The position numbers were made by a program, and so were the translations under genes. DNA of 5,033 nt from Candidatus Doudnabacteria bacterium. Lineage in GTDB: Bacteria; Patescibacteriota; Doudnabacteria; UBA920. How positions within the stretch are numbered: the stretch's first letter is position 1; every line of letters begins with the position of its first letter. Below the pieces are notes generated by a model that saw nothing but the letters and a program-made list of their open reading frames with translations, had not been told where the DNA came from and ran no database searches. Of this stretch, positions 1 through 5,033 are shown in pieces. The stretch is from positions 1 to 5,033 of the forward strand of contig JAEUSE010000085.1 of assembly GCA_016788805.1 (NCBI GenBank). Direction: 5' to 3'.

Positions 1-1098
1 CAAAGTCTTCCCCAAGCTACCAAACGAAGGCGCGTTGCTCTTAAATACCACTTTATACAACCGGCCGTCTTTTTCTCCGACCCAAGCCTGAAAATCTTTA
101 ACTTGAAACTTATCCAGCCAGGCGACCACCAGCTTTTGGACCATATTGAGCTGTTCAGCCGACTGGCCTTCTCTTAACGCAGGCAATAACTGCATAAAAA
201 CATCTTGCAAAGCTGTCTTATCCAAACCAAGCTTTACACGAACGGTATTTTGACCTCGCACCTGCTCCCTTCCCAAAACCTCAGGCTTTTCAAAGATTTG
301 TTTAAACTGTATGTCCCGTACCTTTTGCTGTAGCACCGTGGTGTCGGGCGGATTGCCCGCCGGAGAATCTGTTTGGGGCAGTAATTCAGCGGTAATACTA
401 CACAAATTCTTGGGGTCCAGACTAACATTTATCCACGACGTCTTAGTTTTGTTTTGTTCCGACTGCTGCAAAAACATACCCAACGGTGTGTCTTTCAAAT
501 TCACAAATAAATCCTTATTCAGCAACCGAAACTCAATATTTCCACCCATCTGCTGGCCGTCGGCCGCTACGGTATAAGATACCCCGTGTTTCAGTTGCAC
601 ATCGACTAACTCCTGTCGGCTGTTTGTATAACCCGTGTCCACTAACTTTACCGAAGTAACCGTACTCGAACCCTCCGAACCGCCGGTATCCGTATACTCT
701 ATGGTTACCTCCTGCGCGTAAGGTTCAATGTTCTGATTTTGTACAAAAATACCCCAGGCGGCTTCAGGAGTAGCCCGGAACAATCGAGTTATAAAACCTT
801 TCTTCTGAGCCAACACCACACCGCCGCCAACTAACACGAACACTACCACCGCGATGCACGCGATAAGTGCCTTCCTCGGAAGAAAGAAGTTCGAGCTACT
901 TACCGGGACAATGGTCGAACCACTGCCGGCCGCTGCGGACTGATTGTTGCCGTTTACAAATGCAAATGCGTCAATCGCGTCGGCATCTTGTATGGCCACC
1001 CAAGTAGGGTCCACTTTAAGAGCCGCCAAAATTTCTTTATCCGCCAACCCTTTTGCCCTGGCTTGCTCAATGTAAATAACCAGCTGCTGGTTAACCAT
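1..1098 (-). CDS. single-pass membrane protein with helical N-terminus and extracytoplasmic domain (3' end outside window)
   Basis: I translated this by hand from the minus strand: 366 codons run without a stop from the ATG at 1098 to the window edge, so the C-terminus is missing. Residues 1-45 (MVNQQLVIYIEQARAKG...) form two predicted helices and resemble the short 'QLxxYIxxxxxxGxxxxxIxxxL...' motif at the N-termini of many CPR membrane proteins. Residues 48-75 are a Ser/Gly/Ala-rich linker. Residues 76-97 (ALIACIAVVVFVLVGGGVVL) are a single membrane segment followed by KK. The rest (about 110-366) alternates strands and amphipathic helices, with one Cys (233), and should lie outside the membrane. 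Its pattern faintly recalls LolA/LppX-type shells, but I cannot assign a family. An in-frame TAG 20 codons upstream leaves this ATG as the only ATG start. No Shine-Dalgarno sequence precedes it. It is separated from the upstream surface-protein gene by a hairpin, so probably has its own promoter. The coding call is firm; function is unknown. Confidence 0.85.
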   Translation of the reverse strand, partial: MVNQQLVIYIEQARAKGLADKEILAALKVDPTWVAIQDADAIDAFAFVNGNNQSAAAGSGSTIVPVSSSNFFLPRKALIACIAVVVFVLVGGGVVLAQKKGFITRLFRATPEAAWGIFVQNQNIEPYAQEVTIEYTDTGGSEGSSTVTSVKLVDTGYTNSRQELVDVQLKHGVSYTVAADGQQMGGNIEFRLLNKDLFVNLKDTPLGMFLQQSEQNKTKTSWINVSLDPKNLCSITAELLPQTDSPAGNPPDTTVLQQKVRDIQFKQIFEKPEVLGREQVRGQNTVRVKLGLDKTALQDVFMQLLPALREGQSAEQLNMVQKLVVAWLDKFQVKDFQAWVGEKDGRLYKVVFKSNAPSFGSLGKTL

Positions 1099-1163
1099 GT
1101 GTGTTTCAAAATAACCGGGTAAAGCCCGACCACCCCCGGATTTTACCGTAAACCACTTCTACA

Positions 1164-1175
1164 CTTATAGTAACA
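1164..1175 (-). promoter_or_regulatory. weak candidate -10 region for the 1098-1 gene
   Basis: Read on the minus strand this is TGTTACTATAAG. It offers either an extended -10 (TGT then TACTAT) or a plain TATAAG hexamer (five of six consensus bases). No recognisable -35 lies 16-18 bp upstream; that stretch is GC-rich. It sits 66-77 nt upstream of the ATG at 1098 and downstream of the inverted repeat at 1209-1254, which is where a promoter for the next gene is needed. This is the best candidate in the gap but not strong. Confidence 0.25.
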
Positions 1176-1208
1176 CAAAAGCCCGGCTCTGCGCCGACGA
1201 ATGTAGTA

Positions 1209-1254
1209 ACTTAAAGAGACTCTTTGACAGCTAAGCCAAAGAGTCTCTTTAAGT
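1209..1254 (-). terminator. 18-bp perfect inverted repeat, probable transcription terminator of the surface-protein gene
   Basis: The left arm ACTTAAAGAGACTCTTTG (1209-1226) is exactly complementary to CAAAGAGTCTCTTTAAGT (1237-1254), with a 10-nt loop between. It begins 32 nt after the TAG stop at 1286-1288 in the direction of transcription. On the minus strand the closing arm is pyrimidine-rich (CTCTTTAAGTT), but there is no long T run after it, so this is not a textbook terminator. On the plus strand the stem is followed by ACTTTT, but no plus-strand gene ends here. Position and stem perfection support a terminator; efficiency is uncertain. Confidence 0.6.
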
Positions 1255-1285
1255 ACTTTTGATGTTTATGTATACATACTACGAC

Positions 1286-3625
1286 CTAGCTAAAGATAAT
1301 CCGAGCCAAGTTCCGTTTTCGCATAAACAAGAAACCCGAGGTCAACAATCCGGCAAAGCCAATACCGGCCAACGCATTCGTGTTGCCACCAGTCTTCGGC
1401 GGCGTGTAGGTCTGCGGAGTGTTAATTACTATGGTAACGGTATTGCCGAATGTATTCACCATTTGATAGCTAATATTGGTAGCCAACGAGTACTTTACGC
1501 GTACGCGGAAGTTCTTGGTTACTACACCGCCTACAGGTATAGTGAGGGCCGGATAAGTAATAGTTTGACCATTAAGAGATCCGCCGCCTAAGTCCGTTAT
1601 ATCTGCAAGTGGCAATACGCCAGACAAGTCATCTGTTATTACATAGTTTATTGCATCAGTCCCACCAGTATTTCGAACTGTTAAACTATAGGTAATGTAG
1701 TCTTCCCGGCTTGCTGCTTGGCTCGTTGCATTTACATTTTTCGTATCGTTCCATGCGGACTTAGCAAGCAATACGCTTACACCAGCCACACTCCCGCTAC
1801 CAAATACACAGGCAGCATCAGTTACAGTGCCAACACCGTTTGCGGATATAGTAATGGTGTTACACACATTGACGTTGTTAACCATAGCCGCAGTTGCCGT
1901 GTACAAGTAACCAATAGTAAATTCTTCGCCGGCATGTAAGTTTCCAGACACCGTCATACCAGAACCATACATGTCACCGGAGAAACCCCGGGAAACGGTT
2001 AAGTTACGGTAGTTTTGTAAATAACCAGACTGGCTAATAACATCCCGTACTTGGAAACCAGACAGGCTGTTAGAGCCGGTATTGCGAACACGAATTTGGT
2101 ATTCGAGCGTGTCACCACTACGTACGTTGCTAAGATTCTTCAAGAAAGTAGTGCCTTGAGTAACATTGCGGACCGATTTAGTAAGGCTCAAGCTCGAAAC
2201 TCCACCAGAGCTTTGGGTGATAGTCAGTACACAGCTGGCAGTGAGTCCGCCAGAGCTTACCGTTACAGTTTTTGTACCCGTCGATGCGTACGAAACGTTC
2301 ACCGAGTTGCCGGTATTAGCGGAAAGGTTACCCTCTGGAGCATACCAGGTATAGGAACCATTACCACCACTGGCAGTTAAGTTCACAGTTTGTCCTAAGT
2401 TTACATTTTGACTGAGAGGACTACAGAACAAGCTGGGACTAGTTGGCGGAGAGGTCACGGTCACGCTGCAAGTTGCGGATTGACTACCGGAGGTCACCAT
2501 AACTACTTTCCCCCCTGCTGTTGCATACGTCGTCGCAAAGCTTGAACCGCTGCCGCTCACTGCACTGGCCCCGCTTGCAGACCAATTAAATACACCATTA
2601 CCCCCGCTTGCTGTAAAATTCGCTGTTTGATTAATAACAATTGTCTGAGTACCAGGAGCACACACCAGTTGCGGAAGGACATCTTCAACAACAGTCACAT
2701 TACAAGTCGCCTCAGCACCACCAGAAGTCACTCGTATTGTTTTATCACCTTTCGAAGCGTACTTGGTAGAAAAAACTGCGCCATTCCCCGTTGCTGGATT
2801 ACCACCAATCGCAGACCATGCAAAGTTACCATTTCCACCAGTCGCAGTTACATTTGCCACTTGGTTAATTTTTACTACCTGACTGCCAGGTGTACATACG
2901 ACTGTTGGAGGGGGGCAATTACCGGTAACTTTGGTGTTTACCGTATTGCTAGTCACCCAAGTTGCAAAGTTATCAAGTTCAATAGCCGTTACCCGAGCTG
3001 TATTAGGAATATTAATTTCAGTACACTGCGCAATATTGTTTACTTTGCCTATCCAACTTATGTGTCCAGTTTGACCAGGAATAAGAGTGCCCGCGTTCCA
3101 CTGGAGGAGCCGAGCGGCTTCTTTATACACTGGATCTGTTTCATAGCCACCCACTAGGTTGCTACTATGTGACTCTCGAACATACGTGAGCCCGCGATCT
3201 ACCACATCCTGAATACGCACGCCACTACCAGTACAGTCGGCTGTGCCAATATTTTTTACGTCAATAACATATTCAAGTTCATTATATGGAACAGCGGTTG
3301 ACTGGCTCACACTCTTACGTATTTCCAATTTACACTGCTTCACTGGTGGCGGTGGAGTACAGGTCACCAGAGTCGAGGTCATGTTACTCCAACTGTTGGT
3401 ATGCCCACCTTGGCCATCTGGCACAGACACATCAGCTTTATTGGGGATATTGGCATTGCACGCCACTGACGGCTTTACTTTAAATGTAAGTGTGTAAGAT
3501 ATAGATTGACCCACACTAAACTTACCAGCACGACTACACACCACCTCATGCGGACCGACGGCAAATGTACAGTCAGCGCTAGAAGCACGCACAAAGTCCA
3601 ATAAGGTATCCAACCGATCAGTCAA
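1286..3625 (-). CDS. 3' fragment of the surface protein: DUF11 modules, three Ig-like repeats, C-terminal anchor
   Basis: 779 codons end at TAG 1288-1286. The nominal start is a TTG at 3625, but this Leu lies inside a DUF11 module (NGFYLTDRLDTL) and has no ribosome-binding site. Homology to the module continues upstream to 3673, so the TTG is not a true start and the segment is the tail of the gene beginning at 4293. Residues counted from the TTG: rest of DUF11 module 1 to about 87; a Pro-rich linker PPPP (91-94); module 2 about 96-236; PPP linker (238-240); Ig-like repeats 241-475; DUF11 module 3 (478-610, with GDTLEYQIRVRNTG); module 4 (617-736, with EDYITYSLTVRNTG); Thr/Pro linker; PPKTGG (742-747), a hydrophobic helix and the tail MRKRNLARIIFS. 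Composition is rich in Thr, Ser, Asn, Gly and Val with few charges, as usual for secreted beta-sandwich chains. A role in adhesion is inferred from architecture only. Confidence 0.85.
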   Translation of the reverse strand: MTDRLDTLLDFVRASSADCTFAVGPHEVVCSRAGKFSVGQSISYTLTFKVKPSVACNANIPNKADVSVPDGQGGHTNSWSNMTSTLVTCTPPPPVKQCKLEIRKSVSQSTAVPYNELEYVIDVKNIGTADCTGSGVRIQDVVDRGLTYVRESHSSNLVGGYETDPVYKEAARLLQWNAGTLIPGQTGHISWIGKVNNIAQCTEINIPNTARVTAIELDNFATWVTSNTVNTKVTGNCPPPTVVCTPGSQVVKINQVANVTATGGNGNFAWSAIGGNPATGNGAVFSTKYASKGDKTIRVTSGGAEATCNVTVVEDVLPQLVCAPGTQTIVINQTANFTASGGNGVFNWSASGASAVSGSGSSFATTYATAGGKVVMVTSGSQSATCSVTVTSPPTSPSLFCSPLSQNVNLGQTVNLTASGGNGSYTWYAPEGNLSANTGNSVNVSYASTGTKTVTVSSGGLTASCVLTITQSSGGVSSLSLTKSVRNVTQGTTFLKNLSNVRSGDTLEYQIRVRNTGSNSLSGFQVRDVISQSGYLQNYRNLTVSRGFSGDMYGSGMTVSGNLHAGEEFTIGYLYTATAAMVNNVNVCNTITISANGVGTVTDAACVFGSGSVAGVSVLLAKSAWNDTKNVNATSQAASREDYITYSLTVRNTGGTDAINYVITDDLSGVLPLADITDLGGGSLNGQTITYPALTIPVGGVVTKNFRVRVKYSLATNISYQMVNTFGNTVTIVINTPQTYTPPKTGGNTNALAGIGFAGLLTSGFLFMRKRNLARIIFS
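1289..1402 (-). other. C-terminal cell-wall sorting signal (PPKTGG, membrane helix, basic tail)
   Basis: The last 38 residues show the three parts of a sortase substrate: the PPKTGG motif (1402-1385), a hydrophobic stretch (ALAGIGFAGLLTSGFLFM), and a basic tail with RKR. The classic LPxTG Leu is replaced by Pro, giving PPKTG. Cleavage between Thr and Gly by a sortase and attachment to the wall is known for this class of signal; that it happens here is inferred. No sortase gene lies in the window. Confidence 0.75.
2201..2905 (-). repeat. three tandem Ig-like repeats of 78-79 residues, each with a Cys pair
   Basis: Each repeat has the plan P-x-x-x-C-x-P-x-x-Q, then a GGNGxxxW core (WSA in the first two, WYA in the third), then a Y-A-(S/T) strand, and finally VTSGG/VSSGG-x-x-(A/T)-C-x-V/L-T. 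Counted from the TTG at 3625, the first Cys falls at 244, 322 and 401 and the second at 308, 386 and 465: 64 residues apart in every copy, with a period of 78 then 79. The constant spacing suggests an intradomain disulfide formed after export. The repeats are diverged at the nucleotide level, so this is an old protein-level duplication and not a recent DNA repeat. Related to PKD/Ig-like folds by pattern; the exact family is not assigned. Confidence 0.8.
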
Positions 3626-3669
3626 ATAAAAACCATTCGGCGCGTCTACGGTGCCGGTATTGGTTACGA

Positions 3670-4293
3670 CTAATTTAAGGTATCACCCGCTCTGGTTGTT
3701 GCCGGGGCTTCTTTTACAATCGATACCGTCGGTTTTACTAGAGGTGTATCTGAACAAAATGGGCCGGAGGCCGTTTCAAAAGAATTGCTCGCATTCAGGT
3801 AGTAGGTATACCCAAGTAACATATGCGCATAGCTTGCAGCGTCATCTGTAAGTACTCGAGGTGGATTTGAACCATAATACAAATCAATCTGGGCCATACA
3901 CGGTGGCAAATCGGATTCCAGCTTTGTAGTAGCGGTGTTACCTATAGTTGCAGTCTGAGACTGGGAAAAGAACTTTTGGCTGGACAGCTTACCAGCCTGG
4001 TACATCTTGTACACCACCATAGTAACTGGAAATGCACAGTCAATACCACCTTCTACGGTAGCAGTCACCTTACCGGCGTCTTTAGCAAACCGCACTCGGA
4101 TGTCACCAAACTCTACAGCATGAATCACTCGTTCTTCAGTACATTCGGAGTCACCAAAATCAGAGGCTACCACCTGCAATGCGGGACTAATAATAAACTG
4201 GTTTACCCCAGGCGTAAACGCCAACACAAGCAGCAAAATTAGTGTCGCCACTAAGCTGCGTGTTTTAAATACTTTTGCTAGCATATCTTGCAT
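3670..4293 (-). CDS. 5' fragment of the surface protein: signal peptide, N-terminal domain, start of DUF11 module 1
   Basis: 207 residues from the ATG at 4293 to a TAG at 3672-3670. The N-terminus has a basic stretch (K7, K10, R12) and a hydrophobic core (residues 14-28, LVATLILLLVLAF), then a possible cleavage site after V-V-A43. Residues 45-175 are a beta-rich, Cys-containing domain (C51, C86, C132, C180). Its PPCMAQIDLYYG stretch (130-141) resembles a 'C-x-x-Q-x-D-x-x-x-G' pattern I recall in the N-terminal domains of CPR surface proteins. From 186 (VKPTVSIVKEAPATTRAGDTL) it enters a DUF11 module and is cut off. If translated, the product would be a secreted stub with no wall anchor. The leader is about 24 nt, AU-rich, without a Shine-Dalgarno sequence; an alternative start at M4 (4284) has no better context. 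The gene lies just downstream of a perfect consensus promoter. Confidence 0.85.
   Translation of the reverse strand: MQDMLAKVFKTRSLVATLILLLVLAFTPGVNQFIISPALQVVASDFGDSECTEERVIHAVEFGDIRVRFAKDAGKVTATVEGGIDCAFPVTMVVYKMYQAGKLSSQKFFSQSQTATIGNTATTKLESDLPPCMAQIDLYYGSNPPRVLTDDAASYAHMLLGYTYYLNASNSFETASGPFCSDTPLVKPTVSIVKEAPATTRAGDTLN
3671..3678 (-). other. frameshift lesion (net loss of 7 nt) in DUF11 module 1
   Basis: On the minus strand the junction reads TTAAATTA. The upstream frame reads TTA AAT TAG (L N stop); the downstream frame reads TTA GTC GTA ACC (L V V T). Two bases (AA, 3675-3674) sit between the two Leu codons. In the intact modules of the same protein the matching positions are GDTL-EYQ-IRVRNTG, NELEYVIDVKNIG (L-EYV-IDVKNIG) and I-TYS-LTVRNTG, always three residues with a central Tyr. 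Nine bases are therefore expected where two are present. Confidence 0.8.
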
Positions 4294-4323
4294 AAAAATG
4301 GTCTAATTAAAAAGTAACCGGTA

Positions 4324-4352
4324 ATTATACATTCTAATAGCCATTTTGTCAA
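4324..4352 (-). promoter_or_regulatory. perfect consensus sigma70-type promoter of the surface-protein gene
   Basis: The -35 box TTGACA (4352-4347) and the -10 box TATAAT (4329-4324) both match the consensus at all six positions, with an optimal 17-bp spacer. Transcription should begin near 4317, giving a leader of about 24 nt before the ATG at 4293. The leader is AU-rich (CUUUUUAAUUAGACC...) and lacks a Shine-Dalgarno sequence. No operator-like repeat overlaps the boxes, so the gene looks constitutively and strongly transcribed. Confidence 0.9.
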
Positions 4353-4362
4353 TACCTCACGT

Positions 4363-4391
4363 AAAAAATATCCTCATATATATGAGGATAT
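4363..4391 (-). terminator. intrinsic terminator of the TMEM175-like gene
   Basis: A perfect 24-nt palindrome (4368-4391) with arms built on ATATCCTCAT and ATGAGGATAT is followed on the minus strand by a run of six T (4368-4363, overlapping the last base of the palindrome). The stem is AT-rich, with a CCTC/GAGG core. It begins 31 nt after the TAG stop of the upstream gene and ends 10 nt before the -35 box of the next gene, insulating the strong promoter from read-through. This is a classic rho-independent layout. Confidence 0.85.
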
Positions 4392-4422
4392 CTTATAAAA
4401 AGATGTAATTTAATAACAAAAA

Positions 4423-5033
4423 CTAGTCCGTAAACAAAATTTTATAAAATAAACCAAGCACAAAGGGAATTGGTATAAGCACCAACAATAGCAAGCCAAT
4501 CTGAACCGACCACACGGCCACCAGGGCGGCGGCTAAATAACCGAATAAAGAATAATAAGACACTTGAGAACTAAAACGAACAAGCCGAGGGTCTACCCAA
4601 GAATCTGTAAGGCGACCGCCTTTGGTTGCGTGCCGCCACATAAAGAAGTGCACCAACGTCGCCAGCAGCAGGTTGACCGCGTACACCTGAATAGCCACGC
4701 TTTCGGTGTGGTGCGTACCAAGCAGCGCCGCGGAAAATGGCACAAAAGACAGCACGAGCAAGTACACGATATTTAACCACACAAGTTTGTGGTCAACTCG
4801 AGTAATGTACCGAAACTGCGTGTGGTGCGCTGTCCAATATACGCCTAACACAATAAAACTAACGACAAAACTCAACACGCTCGGTAGGAGCTCCTGGAGT
4901 CCATGCAGTAGCTGCAAATGAGACTCTGTTTCCGGAACTCGCAGCTCCAACACCAGCAGAGTCATAATAATCGCAAAAGTTGCGTCCGTGAGAGCTTCCA
5001 ACCGCGTGCTCGCAGTATGCGACGGGATATGTT
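4423..5033 (-). CDS. TMEM175/DUF1211-family membrane protein, putative potassium channel (5' end outside window)
   Basis: An open frame enters from the window edge (first complete codon 5031-5029, HIPSHTASTRLEAL...) and ends at TAG 4425-4423, giving 202 residues. A TTG at 5001 can be read as a start, but the family's conserved Arg (R10) lies just before it, so the true start is upstream of the window. Six hydrophobic segments are visible: about 17-31, 46-67, 83-105, 111-134, 155-175 and 177-197. Family landmarks are the TM1 signature RLEALTDATFAIIMTLLVLE (10-29), W-x-x-HH in TM2 (W66, H69, H70), and N87 with P98-F99 in TM3. Bacterial TMEM175 proteins have six helices and form tetrameric potassium-permeable channels with the pore lined by TM1. 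Here the usual FSDG of TM1 reads LTDA. Probably monocistronic at its 3' end, with its own terminator. The family call is strong; channel activity is inferred. Confidence 0.85.
   Translation of the reverse strand, partial: HIPSHTASTRLEALTDATFAIIMTLLVLELRVPETESHLQLLHGLQELLPSVLSFVVSFIVLGVYWTAHHTQFRYITRVDHKLVWLNIVYLLVLSFVPFSAALLGTHHTESVAIQVYAVNLLLATLVHFFMWRHATKGGRLTDSWVDPRLVRFSSQVSYYSLFGYLAAALVAVWSVQIGLLLLVLIPIPFVLGLFYKILFTD

Larger units (their letters stand above)
1286..4293 (-). pseudogene. frameshifted DUF11-repeat, sortase-anchored surface protein (whole locus)
   Basis: Two adjacent minus-strand reading frames, 4293-3670 and 3673-1286, together make one modular surface protein. The first ends in the middle of a DUF11 strand (...TRAGDTL, then N and TAG). 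The second, one frame away, resumes with LVVTNTGTVDAPNG, the rest of the same module. Adding 7 nt at the junction makes the span divisible by three and gives 1004 residues. Module order in the restored protein: signal segment 1-43; beta-rich N-terminal domain about 45-175; DUF11 module 1 about 186-312; module 2 about 321-461; three Ig-like repeats about 466-700; DUF11 modules 3 and 4 about 703-960; sorting signal 967-1004. Such proteins are exported and held at the cell wall, usually with adhesive or structural roles; the ligand is unknown. Apart from the single lesion, the frame is intact over 3 kb, so the damage is recent, population-specific or an assembly artefact. Confidence 0.85.

Noticed and set aside
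1267..1278. 12-bp palindrome TATGTATACATA just after the surface-protein stop codon
   Set aside because: Perfect but short and AT-rich, with no loop, no second copy and no promoter next to it; chance is a sufficient explanation.
2201..2905. CRISPR-like or recent DNA tandem repeat
   Set aside because: The periodicity is at the protein level only; nucleotide copies are diverged and the unit is about 235 bp, within an open frame.
2627..3157. Plus-strand reading frame of 176 codons
   Set aside because: It lies wholly inside the well-supported minus-strand surface-protein gene, has no recognisable domain and an implausible Cys/Ser/Arg/Thr-rich composition. Other plus-strand frames were dismissed for the same reasons.
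3623..3625. TTG at 3625 as a genuine start of a separate gene
   Set aside because: It encodes a Leu inside a DUF11 module whose earlier residues (LVVTNTGTVDAPNGFY) are readable in the same frame upstream, and no ribosome-binding site precedes it.
3670..3682. Programmed -1 ribosomal frameshift joining 4293-3670 to the 3' fragment
   Set aside because: The junction C TTA AAT is close to the X XXY YYZ pattern but the first base breaks it, re-pairing after slippage would be poor, and the fused product would have only one residue where the sister modules have three. A deletion explains both the frame change and the missing residues.
4999..5001. TTG at 5001 as the start of the TMEM175-like gene
   Set aside because: The frame is open to the window edge and the conserved Arg of the TM1 signature lies immediately before it.

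Overview
The window holds three protein-coding loci, all read from the minus strand, with no RNA gene, CRISPR array or insertion sequence that I can see. Moderate GC, no Shine-Dalgarno sequence at either visible start, a long DUF11-repeat surface protein ending in a PPKTGG-type sorting signal, and a membrane protein with a short helical N-terminal motif together suggest a Candidate Phyla Radiation (Patescibacteria) genome, most plausibly Saccharibacteria-like. This assignment is inference from gene style, not from a marker gene.

In the order of transcription: (i) 5033-4423 is a TMEM175/DUF1211-family six-helix membrane protein (putative potassium channel) whose 5' end lies outside the window; it is followed by a strong intrinsic terminator (4391-4363). 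(ii) A perfect consensus sigma70-type promoter (TTGACA, 17-bp spacer, TATAAT; 4352-4324) drives 4293-1286, a large secreted modular surface protein. It has a signal sequence, an N-terminal beta-rich domain, DUF11 modules, three Cys-paired Ig-like repeats, more DUF11 modules and a C-terminal sortase-type anchor. The reading frame is broken at 3671-3678 inside the first DUF11 module. The intact sister modules show that exactly three residues are missing from that strand while two nucleotides remain, i.e. a net loss of 7 nt. Restoring 7 nt gives a single 1004-residue protein. As written, the sequence yields a 207-residue secreted stub and an untranslated or poorly translated 3' part. (iii) After an 18-bp perfect inverted repeat (1254-1209, probable terminator) comes 1098-1, a single-pass membrane protein with a cytosolic helical N-terminus and an outward-facing domain of uncertain fold; it runs off the window.

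Each locus appears to be its own transcription unit. The common theme is the cell envelope: an ion-channel-like membrane protein, a wall-anchored adhesin-like protein (broken here) and a membrane-tethered extracytoplasmic protein. I find no evidence for an undescribed multi-gene system. The observation most worth following up is the 7-nt lesion in an otherwise well-preserved, strongly promoted surface-protein gene.
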